Positions 7,256-13,731 of a stretch of 16,412 nucleotides of DNA are shown piece after piece. The notes under the pieces were generated by a model, which saw nothing but the letters and a program-made list of their open reading frames with translations, was not told the DNA's origin and made no database searches. The position numbers and the translations under genes are program-made. The stretch lies in contig CAIVQM010000348.1 of the NCBI GenBank assembly GCA_903908025.1, forward strand, positions 1-16,412, read 5' to 3'. Source of the stretch: an uncultured bacterium. Its GTDB lineage: Bacteria > Actinomycetota > Actinomycetes > S36-B12. Position 1 is the stretch's first letter. The number at the start of each line of letters is the position of its first letter.

Positions 7256-7627
7256 AGTCGAACACCTCCTCGAGCAGAGTCACGAATAATGCAGGGTCGT
7301 ACCGTTTTACTTCCTCTACCGACCGCCCGAGAGCGACCGCTAGCCGAACGATTAGCCGGCGGTGTGAGCCGGCTTCGTAGGGGTTATGTCGTCCCCGATC
7401 GTGACCGACACGGCGTGTTCCTTTGCCCAGGCCTTCACGTCCGCGAGGGTCGGAGGCTCGAGGTCGGTGACACCGATGTAGGCCAAGGTGAGGCGCAGGC
7501 CGTGTTCGGACGATTTGCCGATCGGCTTGCCGGTCAGGTCTTCGTAAGTCCACATCATCAGAGAGGTGGTCTGTACCTGGACGGGGTCAGTGGCCCCGTC
7601 CAGGTACACGTCCAGGACGGGAAACAT
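7245..7627 (-). CDS. Tail assembly chaperone, -1 frameshift product (gpGT-like)
   Basis: The -1 frame is open through the end of the G-like gene and past its stop at 7352, to a TAG at 7245. Beyond the overlap it encodes a sensible helical segment, LIVRLAVALGRSVEEVKRYD, followed by ALFVTLLEEVFDYGG. No start codon and ribosome binding site would express this piece alone. A join of the frames by ribosomal slippage is the known strategy of long-tailed phages. The exact slip point is uncertain (see the 7379-7397 entry). A +2 shift would give the same frame. The tail of this frame overlaps the next gene by 11 bases. Confidence 0.75.
7352..7627 (-). CDS. Tail assembly chaperone, unshifted form (gpG-like)
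   Basis: This 91-residue protein begins MFPVLDVYLDGATDPVQVQT. It has a helical middle (MMWTYEDLTGKPIGKSSEHGLRLTLAYIGV) and a helix with AWAKEHAVSVTIGD near the end. It follows the major tail protein and precedes the tape measure by one gene, and a second open frame continues past its stop. This is the conserved layout of the G/T chaperone pair that coats the tape measure before tail polymerisation. The ATG at 7627 shares one base with the major tail stop (TGATG). Confidence 0.82.
   Translation of the reverse strand: MFPVLDVYLDGATDPVQVQTTSLMMWTYEDLTGKPIGKSSEHGLRLTLAYIGVTDLEPPTLADVKAWAKEHAVSVTIGDDITPTKPAHTAG
7379..7397 (-). promoter_or_regulatory. Candidate -1 ribosomal slippage site for the tail chaperone
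   Basis: On the coding strand two G/C runs lie just before the G-frame stop: C-GGG-GAC (7397-7391) and A-ACC-CCT (7385-7379). In the second, the A-site CCT can re-pair as CCC after a one-base slip, while the P-site ACC to AAC does not pair cleanly. In the first, neither codon re-pairs well. An A-AAG-GAA further upstream is a third option. None is a perfect X-XXY-YYZ heptamer, so the exact site is unresolved. Confidence 0.35.
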
Positions 7628-8016
7628 CAGGGGTTGTCCGCAACGACGAACGGTCCCTGCATCTTCGTGGTGCAGACCGCGATGCCGTCGGCCGTGTACG
7701 TCAGCGAGCAGTCGTCGATGTAGATCGCGGCGCCGGTCCACTTCGTGTCTGCGCCGACGATGACGACAGCGAGCGGGGTGTGCGCAGTCATCGCCGTGTT
7801 GAGTGCCCCGTAGAGGCCGGCGGTCTCGTCATCGAGGATGTGGGACAGGTCGGCGGACCACATGTCATCGTTCTGGCCCATGGCCACATCGGTCAGGGTC
7901 TTGACGCGCTGAGTCGTGGCCGTGTGGGAGATCCCGCCGCCGGTGACGACGGAGGTAAAGGCAGTAGCACCCACGGTGACCGTGAACTGCCCGCCGGTAA
8001 TCGCGGTGATTGACAT
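7627..8016 (-). CDS. Major tail (tube) protein
   Basis: This 129-residue protein is beta-rich, with Gly/Thr-rich strands (MSITAITGGQFTVTVGATAF), a helix in the middle (WSADLSHILDDETAGLYGALN) and strands TPLAVVIVG and GAAIYIDDCSLTYTADG. This resembles the tail tube fold, and the gene lies directly before the chaperone pair. It has one of the strongest ribosome binding sites in the window, AAGGAG with a seven-base spacer, formed by the last codons of the upstream gene. That fits a virion protein made in many copies. It is short for a tube protein and has no Ig-like C-terminal domain. Confidence 0.8.
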   Translation of the reverse strand: MSITAITGGQFTVTVGATAFTSVVTGGGISHTATTQRVKTLTDVAMGQNDDMWSADLSHILDDETAGLYGALNTAMTAHTPLAVVIVGADTKWTGAAIYIDDCSLTYTADGIAVCTTKMQGPFVVADNP

Positions 8017-8020
8017 GCTG

Positions 8021-8413
8021 TTACTCCTTCAGGTGGGCGGTGCAGAGGATTTCGGTGACGAGGACGGACCCCTGTGGTCCGACTTCGGTGATCTGTGGCG
8101 GCCCGACCTGGTCGACGGACCAGGTCGAGGCGACGGCTTTGAGGATCTTCTGTACGGCTACTTCGGTCTTGTCGAGGCCGTTCACGTTCACGCGGGCATC
8201 GACCACCACAAGGATCTTCATTCGCATGGCGACGTTCGCACCCGAGCCGAGCCGTTCGGGGAGCATCCACGGGGAGTCCGGGACCAGGACCAGACACGGG
8301 GCGACGGGGACGGCCGGCGCGGTCGTCCAGATCTTGTACCCGGTCACGTTCGTCCCCAGGAGGGTCGCCAGGGCGGCCCGTGCCTGAGTCGAGACCGGAA
8401 GGGTGACGGGCAC
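8021..8413 (-). CDS. Tail terminator/minor tail protein
   Basis: This is a 130-residue protein with an N-terminal helix (VSTQARAALATLLG), a strand pair (CLVLVPDSPW), then MRMKILVVVDARVNVNGLDKTEVAVQKILKAV and a final ITEVGPQGSVLVTEILCTAHLKE. The pattern of central strands plus a helix and a last strand with x-x-V-T-x-x-x is typical of tail completion (terminator) proteins, and the position just before the tube protein agrees. The start is GTG at 8413, directly after the TAA of the upstream gene. It could also be named a neck protein. Confidence 0.68.
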   Translation of the reverse strand: MPVTLPVSTQARAALATLLGTNVTGYKIWTTAPAVPVAPCLVLVPDSPWMLPERLGSGANVAMRMKILVVVDARVNVNGLDKTEVAVQKILKAVASTWSVDQVGPPQITEVGPQGSVLVTEILCTAHLKE

Positions 8414-8743
8414 TTACCCCACCATCCCGGCGACGTTCGTGTACGGGGCGATCAGGGCGGAGATCCGGCGGGTGATCCAGACGGACAGGCGATACGGGCC
8501 AGCCGAGAAGTCTGACGCGATCGCCTGCCCGCCAGCGGCGGTCCGCGCCTGGTACATCTCGACGGCTACGGACAGGGCCGCCTCTCGGCAGGCCGGGGGT
8601 GCAGCTGCGAACGCTGCGGTAGTGATGAGGCCCCCGACGATGTCGCAAGCGGCTTCCGCGATCGTGTCGAATGGCTCGTCGCCCGACGTGTAGTCGAGGT
8701 CGAGACATGCGGCCAGATCGGCGCCAGTCACTAGGAGAGTCAT
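8414..8743 (-). CDS. Head-tail connector/adaptor protein
   Basis: This 109-residue, mostly helical protein begins with MTLLVTGADLAACLDLDYTSGDEPFDTIAEAACDIV. Helices with AAFAAAPPACREAALSVAVEMYQART follow, then YRLSVWITRRISALIAPY. Four-helix adaptors of the HK97 gp6/SPP1 gp15 type have this size and layout, and they sit immediately after the capsid gene. The ATG lies 20 bases after the capsid stop, with a weak AGGGAC before it. Confidence 0.72.
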   Translation of the reverse strand: MTLLVTGADLAACLDLDYTSGDEPFDTIAEAACDIVGGLITTAAFAAAPPACREAALSVAVEMYQARTAAGGQAIASDFSAGPYRLSVWITRRISALIAPYTNVAGMVG

Positions 8744-8762
8744 CGTCGGGGGTCCCTATCGG

Positions 8763-9821
8763 CTACGCGTGGTTGTAGATCGACACGATGCCGCCCGTGA
8801 TGTACGGCGCGGTCGTGCCGTACCCGTAGATCCCGGTCTCGCGGCCCAGGTTCGACACGACATCGGCGGAGGCGACGCGGGGGCCGTCCTCGAGCCACGC
8901 CACAGAGGCGCCGTTCGTGACGATCGCGTCCTGTGTCTCGTCGATGGCGAATGACTGCGCCAGGACGATCGGCAGGCCGAGGACGTTGGCCCGGCCCCTG
9001 GTCGCGTCGAACTGGCCGCCCGTGTTGAAGGCGGGGTAGTTCTGTGCCTGGAAGGCCGACCAGCCACCGAGCTTCTTGAACACGGCGGTGTTGACCAGGA
9101 CGGCTTCGGCCGGCTGCCCGGTCGCCAACTGGCAGACCACGGCGGCATTCCAGACGGCTTGGATGAATGCCGCGCCGGTCGTGTCAGCGGAGAAGTCGTA
9201 GTCGACGCCGCCGTAGGTGTCGTTCGCCCACAGGCCAGCCTGGAAGGCGTACTCGGTCTCGGTGCCGTAGGCGCCCATGAGGATGCGCATGTGGGCGGTG
9301 ACGTAGGACGGGTCCGTCCGCTCGATGACCTGGTAGGTCAGTCGGTTGCCGGCGGCGTAGGTCGCCAGCGTCGCGGTGCCCTTCTTGATGTCGATGTCGG
9401 CGGAGTTGATCTCGTCGTCCTCCGCTGCCTGGACGGCGGCGATGGCGGACAGGTCACCGTCGAAGTACGGCCAGTTCACCGTCATGCCGGCACCGGCGAC
9501 GTTCTGGGCGCCTCCGAGTGCGTTGATGCACGGGCGGCCACGGTCCAGGACACCCTTGATGTCCTTGAACCAGACGGGCGGGACGAGGCCGGGCGCGTCG
9601 GCGAGGTTCGACACCTCGAGGGCGCGGTCCTCGACACCGGTGTAGACGGCCTTGGCGTAGTCACCGAACGTGCGGTACTTGGCGAGCGGGTGGGCGGCTT
9701 CCGTCACATTGACGGCGGCCTGCAGCTGCGCGAGTTCCTCGCGTACCTGCACCAGGGCCTCACGGGCCTGGACATCTTCGGCCGGGACCACCGAGGTCTC
9801 GACCGTGGTGGTCTCGGACAT
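8763..9821 (-). CDS. Major capsid protein from an internal start
   Basis: Within the fused frame an in-frame ATG at 9821 (M159) is preceded by AGAGAAGGAGAAATT, one of the two best Shine-Dalgarno sequences in the window, at ideal spacing. Translation from here gives a 352-residue capsid protein with a short N-terminal coiled-coil (delta-like) segment and no protease. A signal exactly at the domain border is hard to explain as chance. I infer that both a low-abundance fusion and an abundant free capsid subunit are made. This entry overlaps the fused gene deliberately. Confidence 0.7.
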   Translation of the reverse strand: MSETTTVETSVVPAEDVQAREALVQVREELAQLQAAVNVTEAAHPLAKYRTFGDYAKAVYTGVEDRALEVSNLADAPGLVPPVWFKDIKGVLDRGRPCINALGGAQNVAGAGMTVNWPYFDGDLSAIAAVQAAEDDEINSADIDIKKGTATLATYAAGNRLTYQVIERTDPSYVTAHMRILMGAYGTETEYAFQAGLWANDTYGGVDYDFSADTTGAAFIQAVWNAAVVCQLATGQPAEAVLVNTAVFKKLGGWSAFQAQNYPAFNTGGQFDATRGRANVLGLPIVLAQSFAIDETQDAIVTNGASVAWLEDGPRVASADVVSNLGRETGIYGYGTTAPYITGGIVSIYNHA

Positions 9822-10295
9822 AATTTCTCCTTCTCTGATTTCGCTTACGCCGGCACTGGCGTACGCGGGCATGTGGGTGAGCGATGTTTCTGCGAGCGTC
9901 GCGGACATGTGCTGGACGGCGGTCTTGGCCCGGTTCCATGTCGACGTGATGGGAACGAATCCGACGGACAGGCCCTTGACGGCGCCGGCCTTTGCGAGGG
10001 TCGCGGCGTCGCGGCCCTGGACGGTGTCGAGGATGTTCGCCGTGATGTACAGGCCGTCCGCTTCGTTCGCGGCGTGCGTGATGATCCCGATGGGGCCGTC
10101 ATGGCGCCAGGCGAGGGGCTTGCCGACGGCAGCGGCGGCGTCGAAGGCGTTCGGAGCGAACGACTCCTGCACTCCCCCGATCGTCGTGGGGGTGTCGTAG
10201 GGGACGGCCCGGCCGTACATCGTCGCGATGACGCCATTAGCGGTGTCCTCGCGGAACTCCATGACGGCGTCGAACTCGGTTTCTAGGGTCTTCAT
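8763..10295 (-). CDS. Fused prohead protease and HK97-type major capsid protein
   Basis: This 510-residue frame joins two head proteins. Residues 1 to about 150 match the U35 prohead protease fold: MYGRAVPYDTP near 26, WRHDGPIG with H65, GLYITANI at 81-88, and KGLSVGFVP with the nucleophile candidate S110. The capsid part begins at M159 with a short coiled-coil segment (REALVQVREELAQLQAAV). It continues with the HK97 core: FKDIKGVLDRG, ELNSAD-like DEINSADIDIKKGTATLA, the E-loop/P-domain region, and a C-terminal ATGQPAEAVLVN... IYGYGTTAPYITGGIV. Fused protease-capsid genes are known in actinobacteriophages. The ATG at 10295 overlaps the portal stop (ATGA) and has GGAGG seven bases before it. 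The fusion would self-cleave in the procapsid (inference). Confidence 0.9.
   Translation of the reverse strand: MKTLETEFDAVMEFREDTANGVIATMYGRAVPYDTPTTIGGVQESFAPNAFDAAAAVGKPLAWRHDGPIGIITHAANEADGLYITANILDTVQGRDAATLAKAGAVKGLSVGFVPITSTWNRAKTAVQHMSATLAETSLTHMPAYASAGVSEIREGEIMSETTTVETSVVPAEDVQAREALVQVREELAQLQAAVNVTEAAHPLAKYRTFGDYAKAVYTGVEDRALEVSNLADAPGLVPPVWFKDIKGVLDRGRPCINALGGAQNVAGAGMTVNWPYFDGDLSAIAAVQAAEDDEINSADIDIKKGTATLATYAAGNRLTYQVIERTDPSYVTAHMRILMGAYGTETEYAFQAGLWANDTYGGVDYDFSADTTGAAFIQAVWNAAVVCQLATGQPAEAVLVNTAVFKKLGGWSAFQAQNYPAFNTGGQFDATRGRANVLGLPIVLAQSFAIDETQDAIVTNGASVAWLEDGPRVASADVVSNLGRETGIYGYGTTAPYITGGIVSIYNHA
9822..9836 (-). promoter_or_regulatory. Internal ribosome binding site at the protease/capsid border
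   Basis: The coding strand reads AGAGAAGGAGAAATT directly before the ATG at 9821. AAGGAG with a five-base spacer matches the 16S rRNA end well. It lies inside the fused coding region (codons SEIREGEI) and decides the capsid start. Confidence 0.75.
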
Positions 10296-11443
10296 GTGGT
10301 GGCCTCCAGGTCGAGGAGTCGGCGGGCCTCGTCGGTGGTGATGACTCCGAGGGGGTGCATGGATGTGATGACGGCGGCGAGGTCGACCGTGTTGGCGCGG
10401 AGGAACACGTCAGTGTCGAACTCGACCTCGTGGCCGCGTGGCGTGACATCGTTCGCCGCCAGGCGTTGCGCGATCCACGACATGACCGGCCGCAGGGCCA
10501 GATCAACCAGGTCTTTACGGAGGTCAATGCGGTTCTGGTAGACGAGGGACGATCCGGGGACACCGGCGCCACACCAGACGGGGTCCAGGTTCGCGATCCG
10601 GGCGACCATCGCGGCGGCGGCGTTGCGCGCCTCTACGAGCTGCAGTTCGTTCGGGGACCAGCCGGCGAGGCTGTGGGTTTCCAACGTCGAGTTGAGGTAC
10701 GCGGTGGTGCGGTTCGATCGGGCTGATTCCCAGGCGTCGAGGAGGGCGTCGACCTGGTCGGCCGGCAGATCCGCGCCGGTGTTCTTCAGGACGATGGACG
10801 GCTGCGGCACTTCGGCGGTCCGCAGGACGGCGGCCTCCAGGGCGGCGGCCGTCGTGATCGCGTCGACTCCGACGGTCAGCCAGCCACCGGTGCCGTCGCC
10901 GTCGAACCGTAGGACATCCCGGTCGGGGATCGGGGTGCCGTTGTAGTGGATCGCGCCGATGAGGTATTCGGACTGGGCGTCGGCCGTGGACTGTGGCGTG
11001 GTCGACACCTGGTCGAACGGCATGTGTTCGGCGGTCTGAGGGAAGCCGTCCCACGATCGGGAGGTGATCCGCCAGTACGCGACATCGTGGAGGATCAGGT
11101 CTCCGACGGTCCGGGCCATGATCGAGGCGTAGGTCGTGATCTGTGACGGGTTCGCGAGGAACGGCCGGGGCACGATCTGTTCACCGGTCTGGTACTCGCG
11201 TAGCGGGAAGCACGCGATCGTGTGCGTGTACAGCTTGTAGGCGCGGGACACGGCCGGGACGCGGAGTGCGGTCCGCCGGGACACCGTCGATCCGTAGGAC
11301 GCGGCTATCGCATTCAGGAGAAGGCTCGTGGCGTCGCGGACCTGGACGGGGTCGGCCACGGTCTCCGCAATTCGGGGGAGACTCGCGGAGACCGTGGCCG
11401 TATCACGCACCAGCCGGAGGGCACGCGGAAACGCCACGGTCAC
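10292..11443 (-). CDS. Portal protein (HK97 family)
   Basis: This 383-residue protein forms the DNA entry ring at the capsid vertex. Typical portal features appear in order: TALRVPAVSRAYKLYTHTIACFPLR (about 58-82), a LANPSQITTYASIMARTVGDLILHDVAYW helix, EYLIGAIHYNGTPIPDRDVLRFDG, VLKNTGADLPADQVDALLDAWESAR (clip/stem helix), GWSPNELQLVEARNAAAAMVARI, and a C-terminal RQ-less tail with LDLEATT. The only in-frame start is GTG at 11443; no good Shine-Dalgarno lies before it, and 73 bases without a gene separate it from the terminase. It ends in a four-base overlap with the protease-capsid gene. Confidence 0.9.
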   Translation of the reverse strand: MTVAFPRALRLVRDTATVSASLPRIAETVADPVQVRDATSLLLNAIAASYGSTVSRRTALRVPAVSRAYKLYTHTIACFPLREYQTGEQIVPRPFLANPSQITTYASIMARTVGDLILHDVAYWRITSRSWDGFPQTAEHMPFDQVSTTPQSTADAQSEYLIGAIHYNGTPIPDRDVLRFDGDGTGGWLTVGVDAITTAAALEAAVLRTAEVPQPSIVLKNTGADLPADQVDALLDAWESARSNRTTAYLNSTLETHSLAGWSPNELQLVEARNAAAAMVARIANLDPVWCGAGVPGSSLVYQNRIDLRKDLVDLALRPVMSWIAQRLAANDVTPRGHEVEFDTDVFLRANTVDLAAVITSMHPLGVITTDEARRLLDLEATT

Positions 11444-11516
11444 ATCGTGGCGATATCGGGCCGGATTCCGTTGCGGTGCAAGGTTTGCCGGTTTCTGCGG
11501 CGAGTTGCGAGGTCTG

Positions 11517-13307
11517 CTAGGTCTTGGGGCGGCGGACGTGGATCGCGGGTAGCGGTTTCGCGGTCTTGGCGGCCTGCCAGATCGCGAACATTGTGGCCCG
11601 CGCCGCGTACACCCCGGAGGATCCCATCGGTGCGGTCAGGACCCAGCCGGCCGAACGCCGCGAGATCGTCGAGGTCGCGAAATGCTCAAGGAGGACCTGG
11701 TCGTCCAGGTGTGCCAGGGCGCGACGGTCCAGGACATCGAGGAGGGTCTGGGTAGCGGCGACGGCTTCCCGCTGACCGACCAGGCCGTCAATGCGTTCCC
11801 GCATACGGTCGATGAAACTCGGCGTGGCGTAGACGAACATCGTCGGATGCTCACGGCGCAGCTGCGTGATCTTCTCGTCGCATTCCAGGATCGTCCGGTG
11901 GGTGGTGACCCGTAGGACGATGACGCCGTCCGCGTCCAGGCAGGCGACGGCGACCGCATGTCCCAGCCCGTCGAAGTCCGATTCGAGGGCGACAGACCAG
12001 GTCCCGACGGTCGGCAGATCCCGGTCCGATGTCGTGGCGGCCCAGACCCCATCCTTCAGCCAGTGATCGGCGCGGACCACCCACTGATTCAGATACTGGG
12101 TTCGCCAGGCGGAGGTCTCCACGACGGCCCACTGCTTCTTCAGGAATGCCTCACGCCGGGGTGACCACTCCGGCGATGCCCAATGCCAGGTATCGACCTG
12201 GTCGGGGTCGGCGTCGGCCGGCGCGGACCACTCCAGCAGCAGCACGTCACCGGGGTCGTCGCCCGTCAGCTTGTCCATCGCCCGCTGCCGGTACGCCGTC
12301 AGGAGGTCCGAAGTCGAGTCGCCCGCAGTCGACACGAGCCACAGCTGTGGGCTGGACCGTTCGGCCATCGTCGGTGCCAGGGAGTCATCGACGACAGACC
12401 GGCCGACCTTCCACGCCTCATCGACAAACACCATCGACACGGTGTACCCGACGCCGGCGGAATCGTTCGCGGCATGGATCAGCCACCGGTCACCGCCGGG
12501 AGTCTCGATGCCCGATCGAGTGTTGCCCCACTTCACGGCCTGCTTCCCGTACCGTTCCGTCGCCCACAGGCCCGCCGGCCGCATCACCTCCATCGCGGTC
12601 TCGCGCTTGTTCGCGACATGCAGCACGGTCTGTTCCTCACCGAACAACTCCCGGCCTTCATGCAGCCGCCACATGCACGCCGCCCTGGCGAGGAACGATT
12701 TACCGGACTGCCGGGCGACCGTGATGATGACCGTCCCCCAGACCAGGTCCCCCGCGTCGTCATGCTCGAGCGCCCGGTCCAGTGCGTAGGCCTGCCACCC
12801 CCGCACCTCGAGGCCGTACACCTTCGACAGCCACTCGATAGCCCTAGGACCGTAGGTACCCGTACAAGCCCTGTGGCGGCCGGATTCCATCCGTGGCATC
12901 AGTAGACCATCTGGCCGAGTTACGGGCTTAGAGACCCCTTCTAGGGCTTCCTTGGGGCCTTTCGGGGTACGAAGGCGAGGGGCGGCGGGAGGTGACTGTG
13001 GTGCGTCTAAAACTGGTCGTCTGGGTTTCGTCGCTGATTTTTTCGCGTTTGTCTTCGATGCGCCGAGTCGTCCGCCGTGTGATCGGTTGCAGCTGAGGTG
13101 GGCGATGCCGCTGCCGTCCATGCCTGGGGTTGCGTCGCCTGTCTGTGACAGGGGTGGGTCGTGGTCTGCGCTGGCGCCTTGGGGGTGTGTCCTGGGGAGG
13201 TTCATGTCGACTGGGTAGCCGCATCGGATGCATGTGGGTTCGCACCTGTCGAGCACGGTGCGTACCCATGTTCGATAGGCGCTTGTGTGTCGTGGGTTCG
13301 GCGTCAT
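11517..13307 (-). CDS. terL: Terminase large subunit with N-terminal HNH nuclease domain
   Basis: This 596-residue frame carries two packaging activities. Residues about 5-90 form an HNH domain: a zinc knuckle C26-I-R-C29, SADHDPPLS with D48/H49, and AHLSCNRSHGG with H70 and H77. A basic, Pro-rich linker (about 92-135) leads to the terminase. The ATPase has Walker A ARQSGKS (198-204), Walker B MVFVDE with D296/E297, and LVSTAG (324-329). The nuclease domain begins ALESDFDG near 440 and has LDD near 535. The start is ATG 13307; the same frame is open upstream through the palindromic repeats but encodes no recognisable domain. An internal ATG at 12899 could give terminase alone, but it lacks a good ribosome binding site. 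No small subunit is visible nearby. Confidence 0.9.
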   Translation of the reverse strand: MTPNPRHTSAYRTWVRTVLDRCEPTCIRCGYPVDMNLPRTHPQGASADHDPPLSQTGDATPGMDGSGIAHLSCNRSHGGRLGASKTNAKKSATKPRRPVLDAPQSPPAAPRLRTPKGPKEALEGVSKPVTRPDGLLMPRMESGRHRACTGTYGPRAIEWLSKVYGLEVRGWQAYALDRALEHDDAGDLVWGTVIITVARQSGKSFLARAACMWRLHEGRELFGEEQTVLHVANKRETAMEVMRPAGLWATERYGKQAVKWGNTRSGIETPGGDRWLIHAANDSAGVGYTVSMVFVDEAWKVGRSVVDDSLAPTMAERSSPQLWLVSTAGDSTSDLLTAYRQRAMDKLTGDDPGDVLLLEWSAPADADPDQVDTWHWASPEWSPRREAFLKKQWAVVETSAWRTQYLNQWVVRADHWLKDGVWAATTSDRDLPTVGTWSVALESDFDGLGHAVAVACLDADGVIVLRVTTHRTILECDEKITQLRREHPTMFVYATPSFIDRMRERIDGLVGQREAVAATQTLLDVLDRRALAHLDDQVLLEHFATSTISRRSAGWVLTAPMGSSGVYAARATMFAIWQAAKTAKPLPAIHVRRPKT

Positions 13308-13336
13308 GGTCGGCCTCGGTTCTACTTGTGGTTTAG

Positions 13337-13366
13337 GTATTACGGTTTGGGTGACGTGGGCGTCAC
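13337..13366 (-). promoter_or_regulatory. Possible late-operon promoter overlapping a palindrome
   Basis: On the minus strand GTGACG (13366-13361, -35-like) is followed after 18 bases by TAATAC (13342-13337, -10-like), about 30 bases before the HNH-terminase ATG. The -35-like element is part of the first palindrome copy, so a protein bound to the palindrome would cover it. The -35 match is only four of six bases. Confidence 0.35.
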
Positions 13367-13427
13367 CCCTCCCCCTCACGGATGGGGGTGACGTGGGCGT
13401 CACCCCCCCGGTGACGTGGGCGTCACC
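13349..13427. repeat. Three copies of a GGGTGACG-N4-CGTCACCC palindrome
   Basis: The 20-base unit GGGTGACGTGGGCGTCACCC occurs at 13349-13368 and 13386-13405 (the second extends to ten-base arms). A slightly trimmed copy (seven-base arms) lies at 13410-13427. Start-to-start distances of the core are 37 and 23 bases. The spacer is TGGG in all three, so the copies are direct repeats of an asymmetric-centred palindrome. The last copy overlaps the stop of the winged-helix gene. They may be operators, replication iterons or RNA hairpins; no T-tract follows, so simple terminators are unlikely. Confidence 0.9.
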
Positions 13428-13731
13428 CCTGCCTTGAGTTATCCACAGGTTGTCCACTGATTCTCCACAGCCATATCCACAGGTTAGATACGGCGCGTCC
13501 GTCGATGTTTCGCTGTCCATGTCGGGCGATGACACCGGCGTCCTCGAGGTGTCGAAGGTGTCGCTGACAGACACGTTCGGATAGGCCCGTTCGCCTGGAC
13601 AGATCCCCGATCGAGGGCCACGCCTGCCAGTCGTGATTGACACGGTCAGCCAGGGCGAGCGCGACCAGGCGTGTGCCTGACTGCCAGTCATCGGGTGCGA
13701 AGTCCAGGACAAGGGCAACGCACTGGATCAC
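13423..13731 (-). CDS. Winged-helix DNA-binding protein, possible replication initiator
   Basis: This is a 102-residue protein. Residues 18-34 (SGTRLVALALADRVNHD) form a helix. A clear helix-turn-helix follows: WPSIGDLSRRTGLSERVCQRHLRHLEDAGVI (38-68), then a wing (ARHGQRNIDGRAVSNLW). This is the HTH_36-type layout found in plasmid and phage replication initiators and in phage regulators. It starts at GTG 13731, which overlaps the preceding stop (GTGA). Its last 20 codons contain the four DnaA-box-like sequences, and its stop lies in a palindrome copy, so it may bind its own gene end. A role in replication is inferred from family and context; a transcription factor for the late genes is the main alternative. 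Confidence 0.8.
   Translation of the reverse strand: MIQCVALVLDFAPDDWQSGTRLVALALADRVNHDWQAWPSIGDLSRRTGLSERVCQRHLRHLEDAGVIARHGQRNIDGRAVSNLWIWLWRISGQPVDNSRQG
13439..13481 (+). other. Cluster of four DnaA-box-like 9-mers, candidate replication origin
   Basis: In the same orientation lie TTATCCACA (13439, perfect consensus), TTGTCCACT (13450, one mismatch to the actinobacterial consensus TTGTCCACA), TTCTCCACA (13461) and ATATCCACA (13473). Start spacings are 11, 11 and 12 bases, about one helical turn, so all would face the same side of the DNA. The cluster is inside the 3' end of the winged-helix gene and next to the three palindromes. Origins placed within or beside an initiator gene are known in phages. 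Confidence 0.65.

Noticed and set aside
9159..10286. Long plus-strand frame (375 codons) opposite the protease-capsid gene
   Set aside because: It lies antisense to clear homologues of protease and capsid; its Gly/Val/Asp/Arg-rich composition is typical of a GC-rich shadow frame.
12183..12905. Plus-strand frame of 240 codons opposite the terminase
   Set aside because: It is antisense to the ATPase motifs and is Arg/Pro/His-rich with no recognisable domain.
13439..13481. CRISPR-like reading of the short repeats near 13349-13481
   Set aside because: Repeat units are palindromic 20-mers and 9-mers with spacers of only a few to 17 bases; there is no uniform repeat-spacer pattern and no cas genes.
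13308..13718. Upstream extension of the HNH-terminase frame by 137 residues
   Set aside because: The frame is open, but it overlaps the winged-helix gene and the repeats. It encodes a duplicated RGDAHVT only because of the palindromes, and shows no domain.
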